Assembly: GCA_033763845.1 (NCBI GenBank)
Contig: JANRJR010000027.1
Coordinates: forward strand, 1 to 13,885
Reading direction: 5' to 3'
Origin: DASZBR01 sp033763845
GTDB taxonomy: Bacteria; Pseudomonadota; Gammaproteobacteria; DASZBR01
DNA length: 13,885 nt
Each line of letters opens with the position of its first letter. The first letter of the stretch is position 1. Shown one piece after another: positions 1-6,518 of the stretch. Below the pieces are notes generated by a model. That model did no database searches and was not told where the DNA came from. It saw nothing but the letters and a program-made list of their open reading frames with translations. The position numbers and the translations under genes are program-made.

Positions 1-83
1 GCTAATAAAAAGAAAAGCGCAATGCTGCCGTATTGATGTAGGAGTTGTGAAAGTGAATCAGTGCTAAATAAACTTACGTCCAT
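1..83 (-). CDS. N-terminus of a putative membrane protein, possibly DedA family (partial)
   Basis: This is an open frame of 27 codons that starts with ATG at 83-81, inside the end of maf (10-bp overlap), and leaves the window at base 1. An AAGG ribosome-binding sequence lies 9 bp before the ATG. The readable protein begins MDVSLFSTDSLSQLL, followed by HQYGSIALFFLL: a short polar start, then a Tyr-Gly pair leading into a hydrophobic run. A leucine-rich lead with YG and a hydrophobic segment resembles the start of DedA/SNARE-associated inner-membrane proteins, which take part in lipid flipping and membrane homeostasis. That family assignment is inference from very little sequence, and another membrane protein is possible. 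The overlap with maf suggests co-transcription and translational coupling. Confidence 0.4.
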   Translation of the reverse strand, partial: MDVSLFSTDSLSQLLHQYGSIALFFLL

Positions 84-655
84 ATGTCTACACCTTCATT
101 GATTAACATGTCTGTTAATTTAATTAATGGTAAGCCTAAAATCGCCGTCGGATCATCTGTCTCTATTTTTGTGAACAAAGACATGCCTAATCCTTCCGCT
201 TTAATACTGCCCGCACAATGCAAGGGGTTGTCACGTCGAATATATTCATGAATTGTTTTATCAGATAATTCACGAAAATGCACTCGAGTAAATATAACAT
301 CAGTTTGAGTTTTTTCTGTCTTTGTATTTAAGACACACAATGCAGTATATGAGTCGACATATTTGCCACTGACCGTTTTAAGCTGAGTAATGGCATTTTC
401 AGTCGTTTCTGGTTTGTCCAATCTTGTATCACCACAAAAAATAACCTGATCGGAGCCTATTATTAGCGCATCAGGGTATTTGTTTTGAAAGACCTGGGCT
501 TTCTCTTTCGAGAGGCGCAACGCTAATTCTGCTGGTTTTTCATGGGGCAATGGACTCTCATCAATGTCGGGCGAGACGGCCGTAAAGGGCAATTCCAGCC
601 TGGCGAGCAGACTGCGACGCGAGAGTGAGCTAGAGGCTAAAATGATCGCTTTCAT
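74..655 (-). CDS. maf: Maf family nucleotide pyrophosphatase, YceF type
   Basis: This 193-residue protein is full length for the Maf/HAM1-like fold. Maf proteins hydrolyse non-canonical or modified nucleoside triphosphates to the monophosphate and pyrophosphate; the YceF branch prefers 7-methyl-GTP. Visible motifs are the N-terminal substrate loop ILASSSLSRR (residues 5-14), the GSDQ motif with the catalytic Asp69, KP at 81-82, and the C-terminal block HCAGSIKAEG (146-155) with Glu154, ending in GLPLIKL (174-180). The CAGS-K-EG pattern is closer to YceF than to YhdE (dTTP/UTP type). The gene is divergent from rpoZ across 58 bp and overlaps a downstream frame that leaves the window. The ATG follows only a weak GGGA, and I could not assign its own promoter. 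The fold is near certain; substrate preference is inferred from motif similarity. Confidence 0.93.
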   Translation of the reverse strand: MKAIILASSSLSRRSLLARLELPFTAVSPDIDESPLPHEKPAELALRLSKEKAQVFQNKYPDALIIGSDQVIFCGDTRLDKPETTENAITQLKTVSGKYVDSYTALCVLNTKTEKTQTDVIFTRVHFRELSDKTIHEYIRRDNPLHCAGSIKAEGLGMSLFTKIETDDPTAILGLPLIKLTDMLINEGVDIWT

Positions 656-679
656 ATTCCCATTCTAACCCGCTATAAT
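651..679 (+). promoter_or_regulatory. Sigma-70 type promoter for the rpoZ-lptG operon
   Basis: A perfect TATAAT lies at 674-679. Seventeen bases upstream, TTCATA (651-656) matches TTGACA at four of six positions. The predicted transcript would start near 686, giving a leader of about 28 nt before the rpoZ ATG at 714. The leader carries a clear CGGAG ribosome-binding site (704-708) with 5 bp spacing. The -35 overlaps the first codon of the divergent maf gene, so the two genes share regulatory DNA. Confidence 0.7.
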
Positions 680-713
680 GTAAAGTCACCATTATTAATA
701 GTCCGGAGAAAAC

Positions 714-971
714 ATGGCACGTATCACGATTGAAGATTGTTTGAAAAACGTTGCTAACCGATTTGAGTTGGTTTTATTGGCTGCTCGTCGTGCACGACAA
801 TTAGCCATGACGGCCGTTGAGCCTCGTGTGTCATGGGACCACGATAAACCTACTGTGGTTGCACTACGAGAAATTGCTGAAGGTCATACGCAGTTTGAGG
901 AATTTAAAGAAGAAGCTTTGGAGAAAAAACACCAGCAGCGTCGCGAAGCTGATGATATTCAAGACTTTTAA
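714..971 (+). CDS. rpoZ: RNA polymerase omega subunit
   Basis: This 85-residue protein is slightly shorter than the 91-residue E. coli omega. Omega binds beta-prime, helps assemble the core enzyme, and in proteobacteria forms part of one ppGpp site on RNA polymerase. The start MARITIEDC and the blocks NRFELVLLAARRARQ (residues 16-30) and KPTVVALREIAEG (45-57) are characteristic of the family. The C-terminal tail is short and highly charged. The start is set by CGGAG 5 bp upstream. It is the first gene of a seven-gene rightward operon and overlaps spoT by 20 bp. Pairing with spoT is a conserved gammaproteobacterial arrangement that links ppGpp metabolism with its target; gmk, which often precedes rpoZ, is not here, and maf sits divergently instead. 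Confidence 0.97.
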   Translation: MARITIEDCLKNVANRFELVLLAARRARQLAMTAVEPRVSWDHDKPTVVALREIAEGHTQFEEFKEEALEKKHQQRREADDIQDF

Positions 972-3096
972 TTTAACCGGCTCATCTTTTCGAGAGCTCA
1001 AGGACGAGCTCTCTCAATATCTCTCTCCTGAACAAATTGCACTCGTTGAAAAAGCATTTCGTGTGGCAGAAAAAGCGCACAAAGGTCAAAAACGCCAAAG
1101 CGGCGAACCATATATTACTCATCCTTTAGCGGCAGCAAAAATCTTGTCGCAATTGCGTTTAGATGTGCAAACACTGATGGCAGCACTACTTCATGATGTA
1201 CTGGAAGATACAGGGATCGATAAAGAATTTTTAACACAAGAATTTGGTCCTGAAGTAGCTGAGCTTGTGGATGGCGTAAGTAAATTAGCGCAAATCGAAT
1301 TCGAATCACGCGTTGAAGCGCAAGCCGAAAATTTTCGCAAAATGGTTTTAGCGATGGTCAAAGATATTCGCGTGATATTAGTTAAGCTCGCGGATCGTTT
1401 GCACAATATGCGTACACTGGGTTCGCTTGACCCTGCGAAGCGTCGTCGTATTGCATTAGAAACCTTGGAAATTTATGCGCCTATCGCAAATCGATTAGGA
1501 ATGCATGCTTTGCGATTAGATCTTGAAGACTTAGGTTTTGCGGCGCTCTATCCTCGACGATACCGTGTTTTAAAATCAGCTGTGAAAAAAGCGGGCGGAA
1601 ATCGTAAACAAATTTTAACGACTATTGAATCCTCTCTAAAAAATGCAATCGAAAAAAATAAGCTACCGTCCGCAGCTGTGATTGGACGTGAGAAACATTT
1701 GTATAGCATTTATAAAAAAATGCTAAGTAAACATTTATCGTTTAATGAAATCATGGATGTGTATGGGTTTCGTATTGTAACGGACAGTGTTGATTCGTGT
1801 TATCGCGTATTAGGTGCGATTCACGGTTTATACAAGCCTGTTCCTGAACGATTTAAAGATTATATTGCGATTCCTAAAGCGAATGGCTATCAGTCTTTAC
1901 ACACCGTATTGTTTGGTCCATTTGGTGTTCCGGTTGAAGCGCAAATTCGTACAGTGGATATGGATAATATCGCTGAGCAGGGTATTGCGGCACATTGGTT
2001 ATATAAAGAAGATGCAAAGCATAATTCCAATCCTGCGCAGGCGAGAGTGCATCAATGGCTACGCGGATTGTTGGAAATGCAGCAAAGTACAGGAAATTCA
2101 CTGGAATTTATTGAAAATGTCAAAATTGATTTATTCCCTGACGAAGTGTATTTGTTTACGCCGAAGGGGCGAATTTTAGAGTTACCTGCAGGTGCTACGC
2201 CCGTTGATTTCGCGTATGCGATTCACTCCGATGTGGGAAATAATTGCATTGCCGCAAAAATTGATCGTCGATTGGCCCCGCTCAGTACTAAATTATCCAA
2301 TGGTCAAACGGTTGAAATTATTACATCGCCCGATGCGAGACCAAATCCATCATGGCTAAATTTTGTGGTGACCGGAAAGTCACGCAGTAATATTCGTCAT
2401 TTCTTAAAAAGTCAAAAACGTGCGGAATCTATTGTATTTGGAAAACAAATTTTAGAAAGTTTGCTGTCGTCGCATAAATTATCTTTTTCAGAATTGCCCA
2501 CAGAAGTGATAACTAGCTTATTATCTTTTTATCAAGTCAAAACAGTTGATGATTTCTTAGAAGCAGTGGGATTAGGAAATATTTTGCCATTAGCTGCTGT
2601 GAGGTATGTCACGCAATTTTTAAAGAATACTGAATTTGAAAGTGGAGGTGCAGTCGCCATTCGCGGAACGGAAGGTGTATCCGTTTTATTTGCGCCGTGT
2701 TGTCGTCCTATTCCGGGTGACCCCATTTTAGGGATTATTCAGCCGAATCATGGATTAATGATCCATGTCGATGATTGTCGCAAAATTACGAAAGAACGGT
2801 ATCTTGCAGATAAATGTATTGCAGTACAGTGGCATGCAGATGTGCAAGGGCAATTTCCTGCGGATATTGTGATAGATACAGCTAATCAGCGTGGATTGTT
2901 GGCGCAAATCACTACGTTAATTTCATCTATGGAAGTCGACATTAATAATGTTCATCTCAGTGAAACTGAAGGGGCAGATTATTGTCGCATTAAAATGACC
3001 GTATCGGTTCGCAGTCGCGTTCATTTAGCGCAGGTGTTTCGTCGTTTACGTCATATGCCGCAAGTCACTCATATTGCAAGGAAAAAAGCCTCATGA
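952..3096 (+). CDS. spoT: Bifunctional (p)ppGpp synthetase/hydrolase SpoT
   Basis: This long RSH enzyme makes and degrades the stringent-response alarmone (p)ppGpp. With the ATG at 952 the protein has 714 residues, close to the 702-703 of E. coli SpoT. It has an HD hydrolase domain with His81-Asp82 in ALLHDVLEDT, then a synthetase domain with GREKHLYSIYKK (residues 245-256) and RFKDYIAIPKANGYQSLHT (300-318). A TGS domain follows at about 393-454 (DLFPDEVYLFTPKGR), a Cys583-Cys584 pair in the conserved-cysteine region, and a C-terminal ACT domain at about 636-710. The RxKD motif (300-303) is the form found in bifunctional enzymes, whereas monofunctional RelA carries ExDD. I chose 952 because it gives the normal SpoT N-terminus and no other ATG, GTG or TTG lies nearby in frame. 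No good ribosome-binding site precedes it, so translation is probably coupled to rpoZ, which it overlaps by 20 bp. Confidence 0.97.
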   Translation: MIFKTFNLTGSSFRELKDELSQYLSPEQIALVEKAFRVAEKAHKGQKRQSGEPYITHPLAAAKILSQLRLDVQTLMAALLHDVLEDTGIDKEFLTQEFGPEVAELVDGVSKLAQIEFESRVEAQAENFRKMVLAMVKDIRVILVKLADRLHNMRTLGSLDPAKRRRIALETLEIYAPIANRLGMHALRLDLEDLGFAALYPRRYRVLKSAVKKAGGNRKQILTTIESSLKNAIEKNKLPSAAVIGREKHLYSIYKKMLSKHLSFNEIMDVYGFRIVTDSVDSCYRVLGAIHGLYKPVPERFKDYIAIPKANGYQSLHTVLFGPFGVPVEAQIRTVDMDNIAEQGIAAHWLYKEDAKHNSNPAQARVHQWLRGLLEMQQSTGNSLEFIENVKIDLFPDEVYLFTPKGRILELPAGATPVDFAYAIHSDVGNNCIAAKIDRRLAPLSTKLSNGQTVEIITSPDARPNPSWLNFVVTGKSRSNIRHFLKSQKRAESIVFGKQILESLLSSHKLSFSELPTEVITSLLSFYQVKTVDDFLEAVGLGNILPLAAVRYVTQFLKNTEFESGGAVAIRGTEGVSVLFAPCCRPIPGDPILGIIQPNHGLMIHVDDCRKITKERYLADKCIAVQWHADVQGQFPADIVIDTANQRGLLAQITTLISSMEVDINNVHLSETEGADYCRIKMTVSVRSRVHLAQVFRRLRHMPQVTHIARKKAS
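992..1013 (+). other. Hairpin just inside spoT, after the rpoZ stop
   Basis: GAGAGCTC (992-999) and GAGCTCTC (1006-1013) form a perfect 8-bp stem with a 6-nt loop, AAGGAC. It lies 20 bp after the rpoZ stop codon and about 38 bp into spoT. No T-tract follows, so it is not an intrinsic terminator. It could pause ribosomes near the weak spoT start or be a chance product of coding sequence. Confidence 0.45.
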
Positions 3097-3476
3097 AAAC
3101 CATTGTTTTGACAGATAAAGCACCTGCTCCCATAGGGACATATTCTCAGGCCGTAAAAATTAATCAAACGGTTTATATTTCAGGTCAGATACCCAAAGAT
3201 CCCTTGAGTGGATACATGATCACCGGAGATTTCAAACAAGAAGTACAGCAAGTATTTTTAAATCTCTCTGCTGTATGTATAGCAGCGGGTGGTAGTCTAA
3301 AAAATATAGTAAAATTATCTATATTCTTGACTGATTTGAATTTGTTTGCTGAATTAAATACCGTGATGGGCGATTTTTTTGCACTACCATTTCCCGCGCG
3401 TAGTACTGTTCAAGTATCACGTTTACCCGCAGATGCGCGGGTTGAAATTGAGGCAATCATGATCCTGGAGGATTAA
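3093..3476 (+). CDS. ridA: Reactive intermediate/imine deaminase RidA (YjgF/YER057c/UK114 family)
   Basis: This 127-residue protein is the usual length for RidA, a small cytosolic trimer that hydrolyses enamine/imine intermediates such as 2-aminoacrylate, released by PLP-dependent dehydratases. The family core is clear: PAPIGTYSQAV (residues 11-21) with Tyr17, FLNLSAV with AAGGS (55-68), and PARSTVQVSRLP (101-112), where Arg103 corresponds to the substrate-binding arginine and Glu120 to the conserved glutamate. The ATG at 3093 overlaps the spoT stop as ATGA, and AAGGA lies 10 bp upstream, giving coupled translation. Placement after spoT is common in gammaproteobacteria. In Salmonella, loss of RidA damages PLP enzymes including serine hydroxymethyltransferase; glyA is also in this window but in a separate transcription unit. 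Confidence 0.96.
   Translation: MKTIVLTDKAPAPIGTYSQAVKINQTVYISGQIPKDPLSGYMITGDFKQEVQQVFLNLSAVCIAAGGSLKNIVKLSIFLTDLNLFAELNTVMGDFFALPFPARSTVQVSRLPADARVEIEAIMILED
3467..3471 (+). promoter_or_regulatory. Strong ribosome-binding site fixing the fadE start
   Basis: GGAGG, the canonical Shine-Dalgarno core, ends 6 bp before the ATG at 3478 and lies within the last codons of ridA. It matters because the FadE made from this ATG lacks the usual N-terminal membrane helices: the signal argues that the short form is the real protein and not a mis-called start. Confidence 0.8.
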
Positions 3477-3477
3477 C

Positions 3478-5583
3478 ATGTCTGTATATGGATATATTGT
3501 TTCACTCAGACAAAAATTAATTTCCGCACCGTTATTTCATCTTACTAAAAAAGCCACACCCAAAATTTCTGATACTGAATTACAAGCGCTTCAAGCAGGT
3601 ACGGTAAATTGGGATGCGGAATTATTTAATGGTAAGCCAACTTGGAAAAAATTATTCGCATATGCGCCACCAAAGTTATCATCCGAAGAAAAAGCTTTTA
3701 TTGACGGACCAGTAGAAGAGCTCTGCAGTAAAATTGATGATTGGCAAATCACGCATGTTGACGCAGATTTGCCTAAATCCATGTGGAAGTTTCTCAAAGA
3801 TAACGGCTTTTTCGGTTTAATTATTCCCAAAAAATATGGTGGCAAAGCATTTTCAGCGTATGCACATGCCGAAATTTTATCCAAAATTTACGGGGTGAGT
3901 GGGACAGTGGGAACTACAGTGAATGTACCGAATTCATTGGGTCCTGCTGAATTAATTTTAAAATACGGTACAACAGAACAGAAAGAATATTATTTGCCGC
4001 GATTAGCGAAAGGCAAAGAAATCCCGTGTTTTGCGTTAACAGCACCCGATGCAGGATCTGATGCGAGCAGCATTACTGATACGGGCGTGGTCTGTCGTGG
4101 GGTATTTGAAGGCAAAAAAATTATTGGCATAAAATTAAATTGGAACAAACGTTACATAACATTGGCTCCCGTAGCGACTGTATTAGGATTGGCATTTAAA
4201 TTATTGGATCCCGATAAATTATTGGGAAATAAAGAAGAGTTAGGCATTACGTGTGCATTAATTCCGACTGATCAAGATGGGATTACCATTGGTCGCCGTC
4301 ATTTTCCGCTGAATGCCGTTTTTCAAAATGGTCCTACGCAAGGCAAAAATGTTTTTATTCCTTTGGATTGGATTATTGGTGGACAAGAAAGAGTCGGTCA
4401 AGGTTGGCGAATGTTGGTAGAGTGTTTATCTATCGGGCGTGGAATTTCATTGCCATCCACTGCAAGTGGTGGATGTCGCATGGCGGTTTTTGCGACCGGT
4501 GCGTATGCGCGTATTCGAAAACAATTTCATGTTCCCATTGGAAAATTCGAAGGTGTGCGAGAAGTGTTAGCGCGAATGGCAGGGAATTTATATGTGTTGG
4601 ATGCAATGCGTCGATTAACATTGTCTGCCATTGATCGCGGCGAACATCCTGCGGTATTAACCGCCATGACAAAATATCACACGACAGAATTAGCGCGAAA
4701 AATTGCGTGTGATGCAATGGATATTCATGGTGGGAAAGCGATTTGTTTAGGCCCTCGGAATTATTTAGCCCGTTTTTATGAAGTCATACCCGTGGGTATT
4801 ACCGTTGAAGGCGCTAATATTTTAACGCGTTCCATGATTATCTTTGGTCAAGGGTCTCTTCGTTGCCATCGTTATATTTATGATGAAATGGTCGCGATGC
4901 AAAAAAATGATCTTAAAAAATTCGACAACGCTTTATGGGGGCATATTGGTTTTTATATTGGAAATGTTTTTCGCTCAGTAGGATTGGGATTAATTTCAGG
5001 ATATTTTTCTTCAGTTCCGGATTGTTCACCACTTACAAAACGATATTATCAATATCTCAATCGTTTTAGTTCAGCGTTTGCGTTGTTGGCAGATACCTGT
5101 TTGATTTCATTGGGTGGCGAACTTAAACGCAAAGAACATTTGTCTGGGCGACTGGGTGATATTTTAAGTTATTTGTATATGATTTCAGCGACCCTCAAAC
5201 GCTTTGAAGATGAATCACGTCAAATCGCTGATTTCTCTTTGGTGCAATGGGTATGTGAGACGTATTTTTATACTATTCAAACAACGTTTGATGAAATTTT
5301 ACAAAATCTGCCTTCGCGTGTGTTGAGTGGCATATTGCGGGTCTTGATTTTCCCCTTGGGCAGACACTTTAAAAAGCCCAAGGATAACCTTTCCCAAGTG
5401 CTTTCAGATGCTTTATTATCACGAACGCCTACGCGTGATCGACTGACGGCGGGTATGTTCAAAGGGAATATCATGGCGGTTCTAGAGGAAGCTTTAGCGA
5501 AAGTCGATACAGCGGATGGTGAGGCATTGCGTAGAGAAGTAATTGCGGTAGATGATTTCGATCCCAAAGATTTAAAACATTAG
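3478..5583 (+). CDS. fadE: FadE-type acyl-CoA dehydrogenase, shortened form
   Basis: This flavoenzyme catalyses the first step of fatty-acid beta-oxidation, acyl-CoA to trans-2-enoyl-CoA. At 701 residues it is shorter than the 814 of E. coli FadE. Near-identical blocks include ITHVDADLP (residues 91-99), GVPNSLGP-like VPNSLGP (150-156), FALTAPDAGSDA (185-196), NWNKRYITLAP (221-231), GQGWRMLVECLSIGRGI (307-323) and ITVEGANILTRSM (441-453), with the probable catalytic base Glu444. The FadE-specific C-terminal half is present, including RYYQYLNRF (522-530) and IFPLGRH (624-630). It differs in two ways. It starts with MSVYGYIVSLRQKLISAP, so the roughly 50-60 residues holding membrane helices in E. 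coli are missing. It also joins VLEEALAKVDTA (668-679) almost directly to VDDFDP (691-696), where E. coli has about 40 more residues. The reading frame is intact and all catalytic blocks are conserved, so it looks functional. It starts 1 bp after ridA behind a strong ribosome-binding site. Confidence 0.95.
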   Translation: MSVYGYIVSLRQKLISAPLFHLTKKATPKISDTELQALQAGTVNWDAELFNGKPTWKKLFAYAPPKLSSEEKAFIDGPVEELCSKIDDWQITHVDADLPKSMWKFLKDNGFFGLIIPKKYGGKAFSAYAHAEILSKIYGVSGTVGTTVNVPNSLGPAELILKYGTTEQKEYYLPRLAKGKEIPCFALTAPDAGSDASSITDTGVVCRGVFEGKKIIGIKLNWNKRYITLAPVATVLGLAFKLLDPDKLLGNKEELGITCALIPTDQDGITIGRRHFPLNAVFQNGPTQGKNVFIPLDWIIGGQERVGQGWRMLVECLSIGRGISLPSTASGGCRMAVFATGAYARIRKQFHVPIGKFEGVREVLARMAGNLYVLDAMRRLTLSAIDRGEHPAVLTAMTKYHTTELARKIACDAMDIHGGKAICLGPRNYLARFYEVIPVGITVEGANILTRSMIIFGQGSLRCHRYIYDEMVAMQKNDLKKFDNALWGHIGFYIGNVFRSVGLGLISGYFSSVPDCSPLTKRYYQYLNRFSSAFALLADTCLISLGGELKRKEHLSGRLGDILSYLYMISATLKRFEDESRQIADFSLVQWVCETYFYTIQTTFDEILQNLPSRVLSGILRVLIFPLGRHFKKPKDNLSQVLSDALLSRTPTRDRLTAGMFKGNIMAVLEEALAKVDTADGEALRREVIAVDDFDPKDLKH

Positions 5584-5593
5584 AGGAATTTCT

Positions 5594-6511
5594 GTGAAAA
5601 TTTTTAAACCTATTTTGTTGATGAGTATTTTGCTCTGGTCTGCAAAAAGTTCAGCATTAACGTTTCAACTTCCTTCAAATGGTGACAATGTTGTTGGAAA
5701 AGTACAGTGGACGCAATCTTTACCGGGTGATGATTTTATCAAAGTTGGTCGTCGTTACGATATTGGATATTATGAATTAGTCGAAGCCAATCCGGGTATT
5801 GATCCTAACCTTCCTCATCCTGGAACAGTATTAGTTATTCCTTCACGATTTGTGATTCCCAATGTTCCGCATACCGGAATTGTTGTGAGTTTGGCGGAAT
5901 TACGTATTTATTATTTTCCAGTAGGAACTAATCAAGTGATTACTTATCCTGTTGGTATAGGAAGAGAAGGCTGGAATACACCCGTAGGTGTAACGCATGT
6001 TATTAAAAAAGTCAAAAATCCAACATGGACGGTTCCCGCTGATATTATGAAATGGCGATTGGAAAAAGAAAACGGTGGTGTGCAATTACCCAAGAGTGTA
6101 CCGCCTGGACCGAATAATCCATTAGGCGGTTATGCGTTTTATTTAGGATTTTCAGGTTATCGCATTCATGGAACCAATGATCCAACAGGCATTGGTCGAC
6201 GAAGCAGCTCAGGTTGTATTCGCATGTGGCCAGAAGATGTGGAAGAATTATTTTCACATACCCCTGTTGGTACACAGGTGCGTGTGATTAATGATCCGTT
6301 CAAAGCAGGCTGGCTAGATAATCGTGTGTATTTAGAAAGTCATACGCCACTAGAAGAGCAGCAACATATGTATCAGACAGATTCTGCGCCCATGCGTTAC
6401 GATGTTCAAGCTGTGACAGCCAATCGCCCGGCGAATATTAATTGGTCAGTGGCTAAGTGGGTTTCCAGTCAGCAAAACGGAGTTCCTCAAGTGATTGGGG
6501 ACGCGAAATAG
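5594..6511 (+). CDS. Secreted L,D-transpeptidase with LysM-like and YkuD domains (ErfK/YbiS/YcfS/YnhG family)
   Basis: This protein of 305 residues starts at GTG 5594, with AGAGGAA 5 bp upstream. Residues 1-21 form a Sec signal peptide (KIFK, hydrophobic core, then SSA before LTFQLP), so it acts in the periplasm. A LysM-like segment spans about 44-85 (IKVGRRYDIGYYELVEANPG). The YkuD catalytic domain runs from about 93 to 234, with His192 in RIHGTND and the motif SSSGCIRM (204-211) holding the nucleophile Cys208 and Arg210. A non-conserved tail of about 70 residues follows. Such enzymes form meso-DAP 3-3 cross-links in peptidoglycan or attach proteins to it; which of these this one does cannot be told from sequence. 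It sits between fadE (10-bp gap) and lptF (7-bp gap), inside an operon that ends with LPS export genes. Lacking a secure subfamily, I give no gene symbol. Confidence 0.93.
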   Translation: MKIFKPILLMSILLWSAKSSALTFQLPSNGDNVVGKVQWTQSLPGDDFIKVGRRYDIGYYELVEANPGIDPNLPHPGTVLVIPSRFVIPNVPHTGIVVSLAELRIYYFPVGTNQVITYPVGIGREGWNTPVGVTHVIKKVKNPTWTVPADIMKWRLEKENGGVQLPKSVPPGPNNPLGGYAFYLGFSGYRIHGTNDPTGIGRRSSSGCIRMWPEDVEELFSHTPVGTQVRVINDPFKAGWLDNRVYLESHTPLEEQQHMYQTDSAPMRYDVQAVTANRPANINWSVAKWVSSQQNGVPQVIGDAK

Positions 6512-6518
6512 GATTGCA

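Noticed and set aside
817..951. Upstream extension of the spoT frame to an ATG at 817
   Set aside because: These 45 codons lie entirely within rpoZ in another frame and encode residues unrelated to SpoT; the ATG at 952 gives the normal N-terminus and length.
1814..2179. Plus-strand open frame of 121 codons within spoT
   Set aside because: It is an out-of-frame shadow of the conserved synthetase and TGS region, with a composition typical of such shadows.
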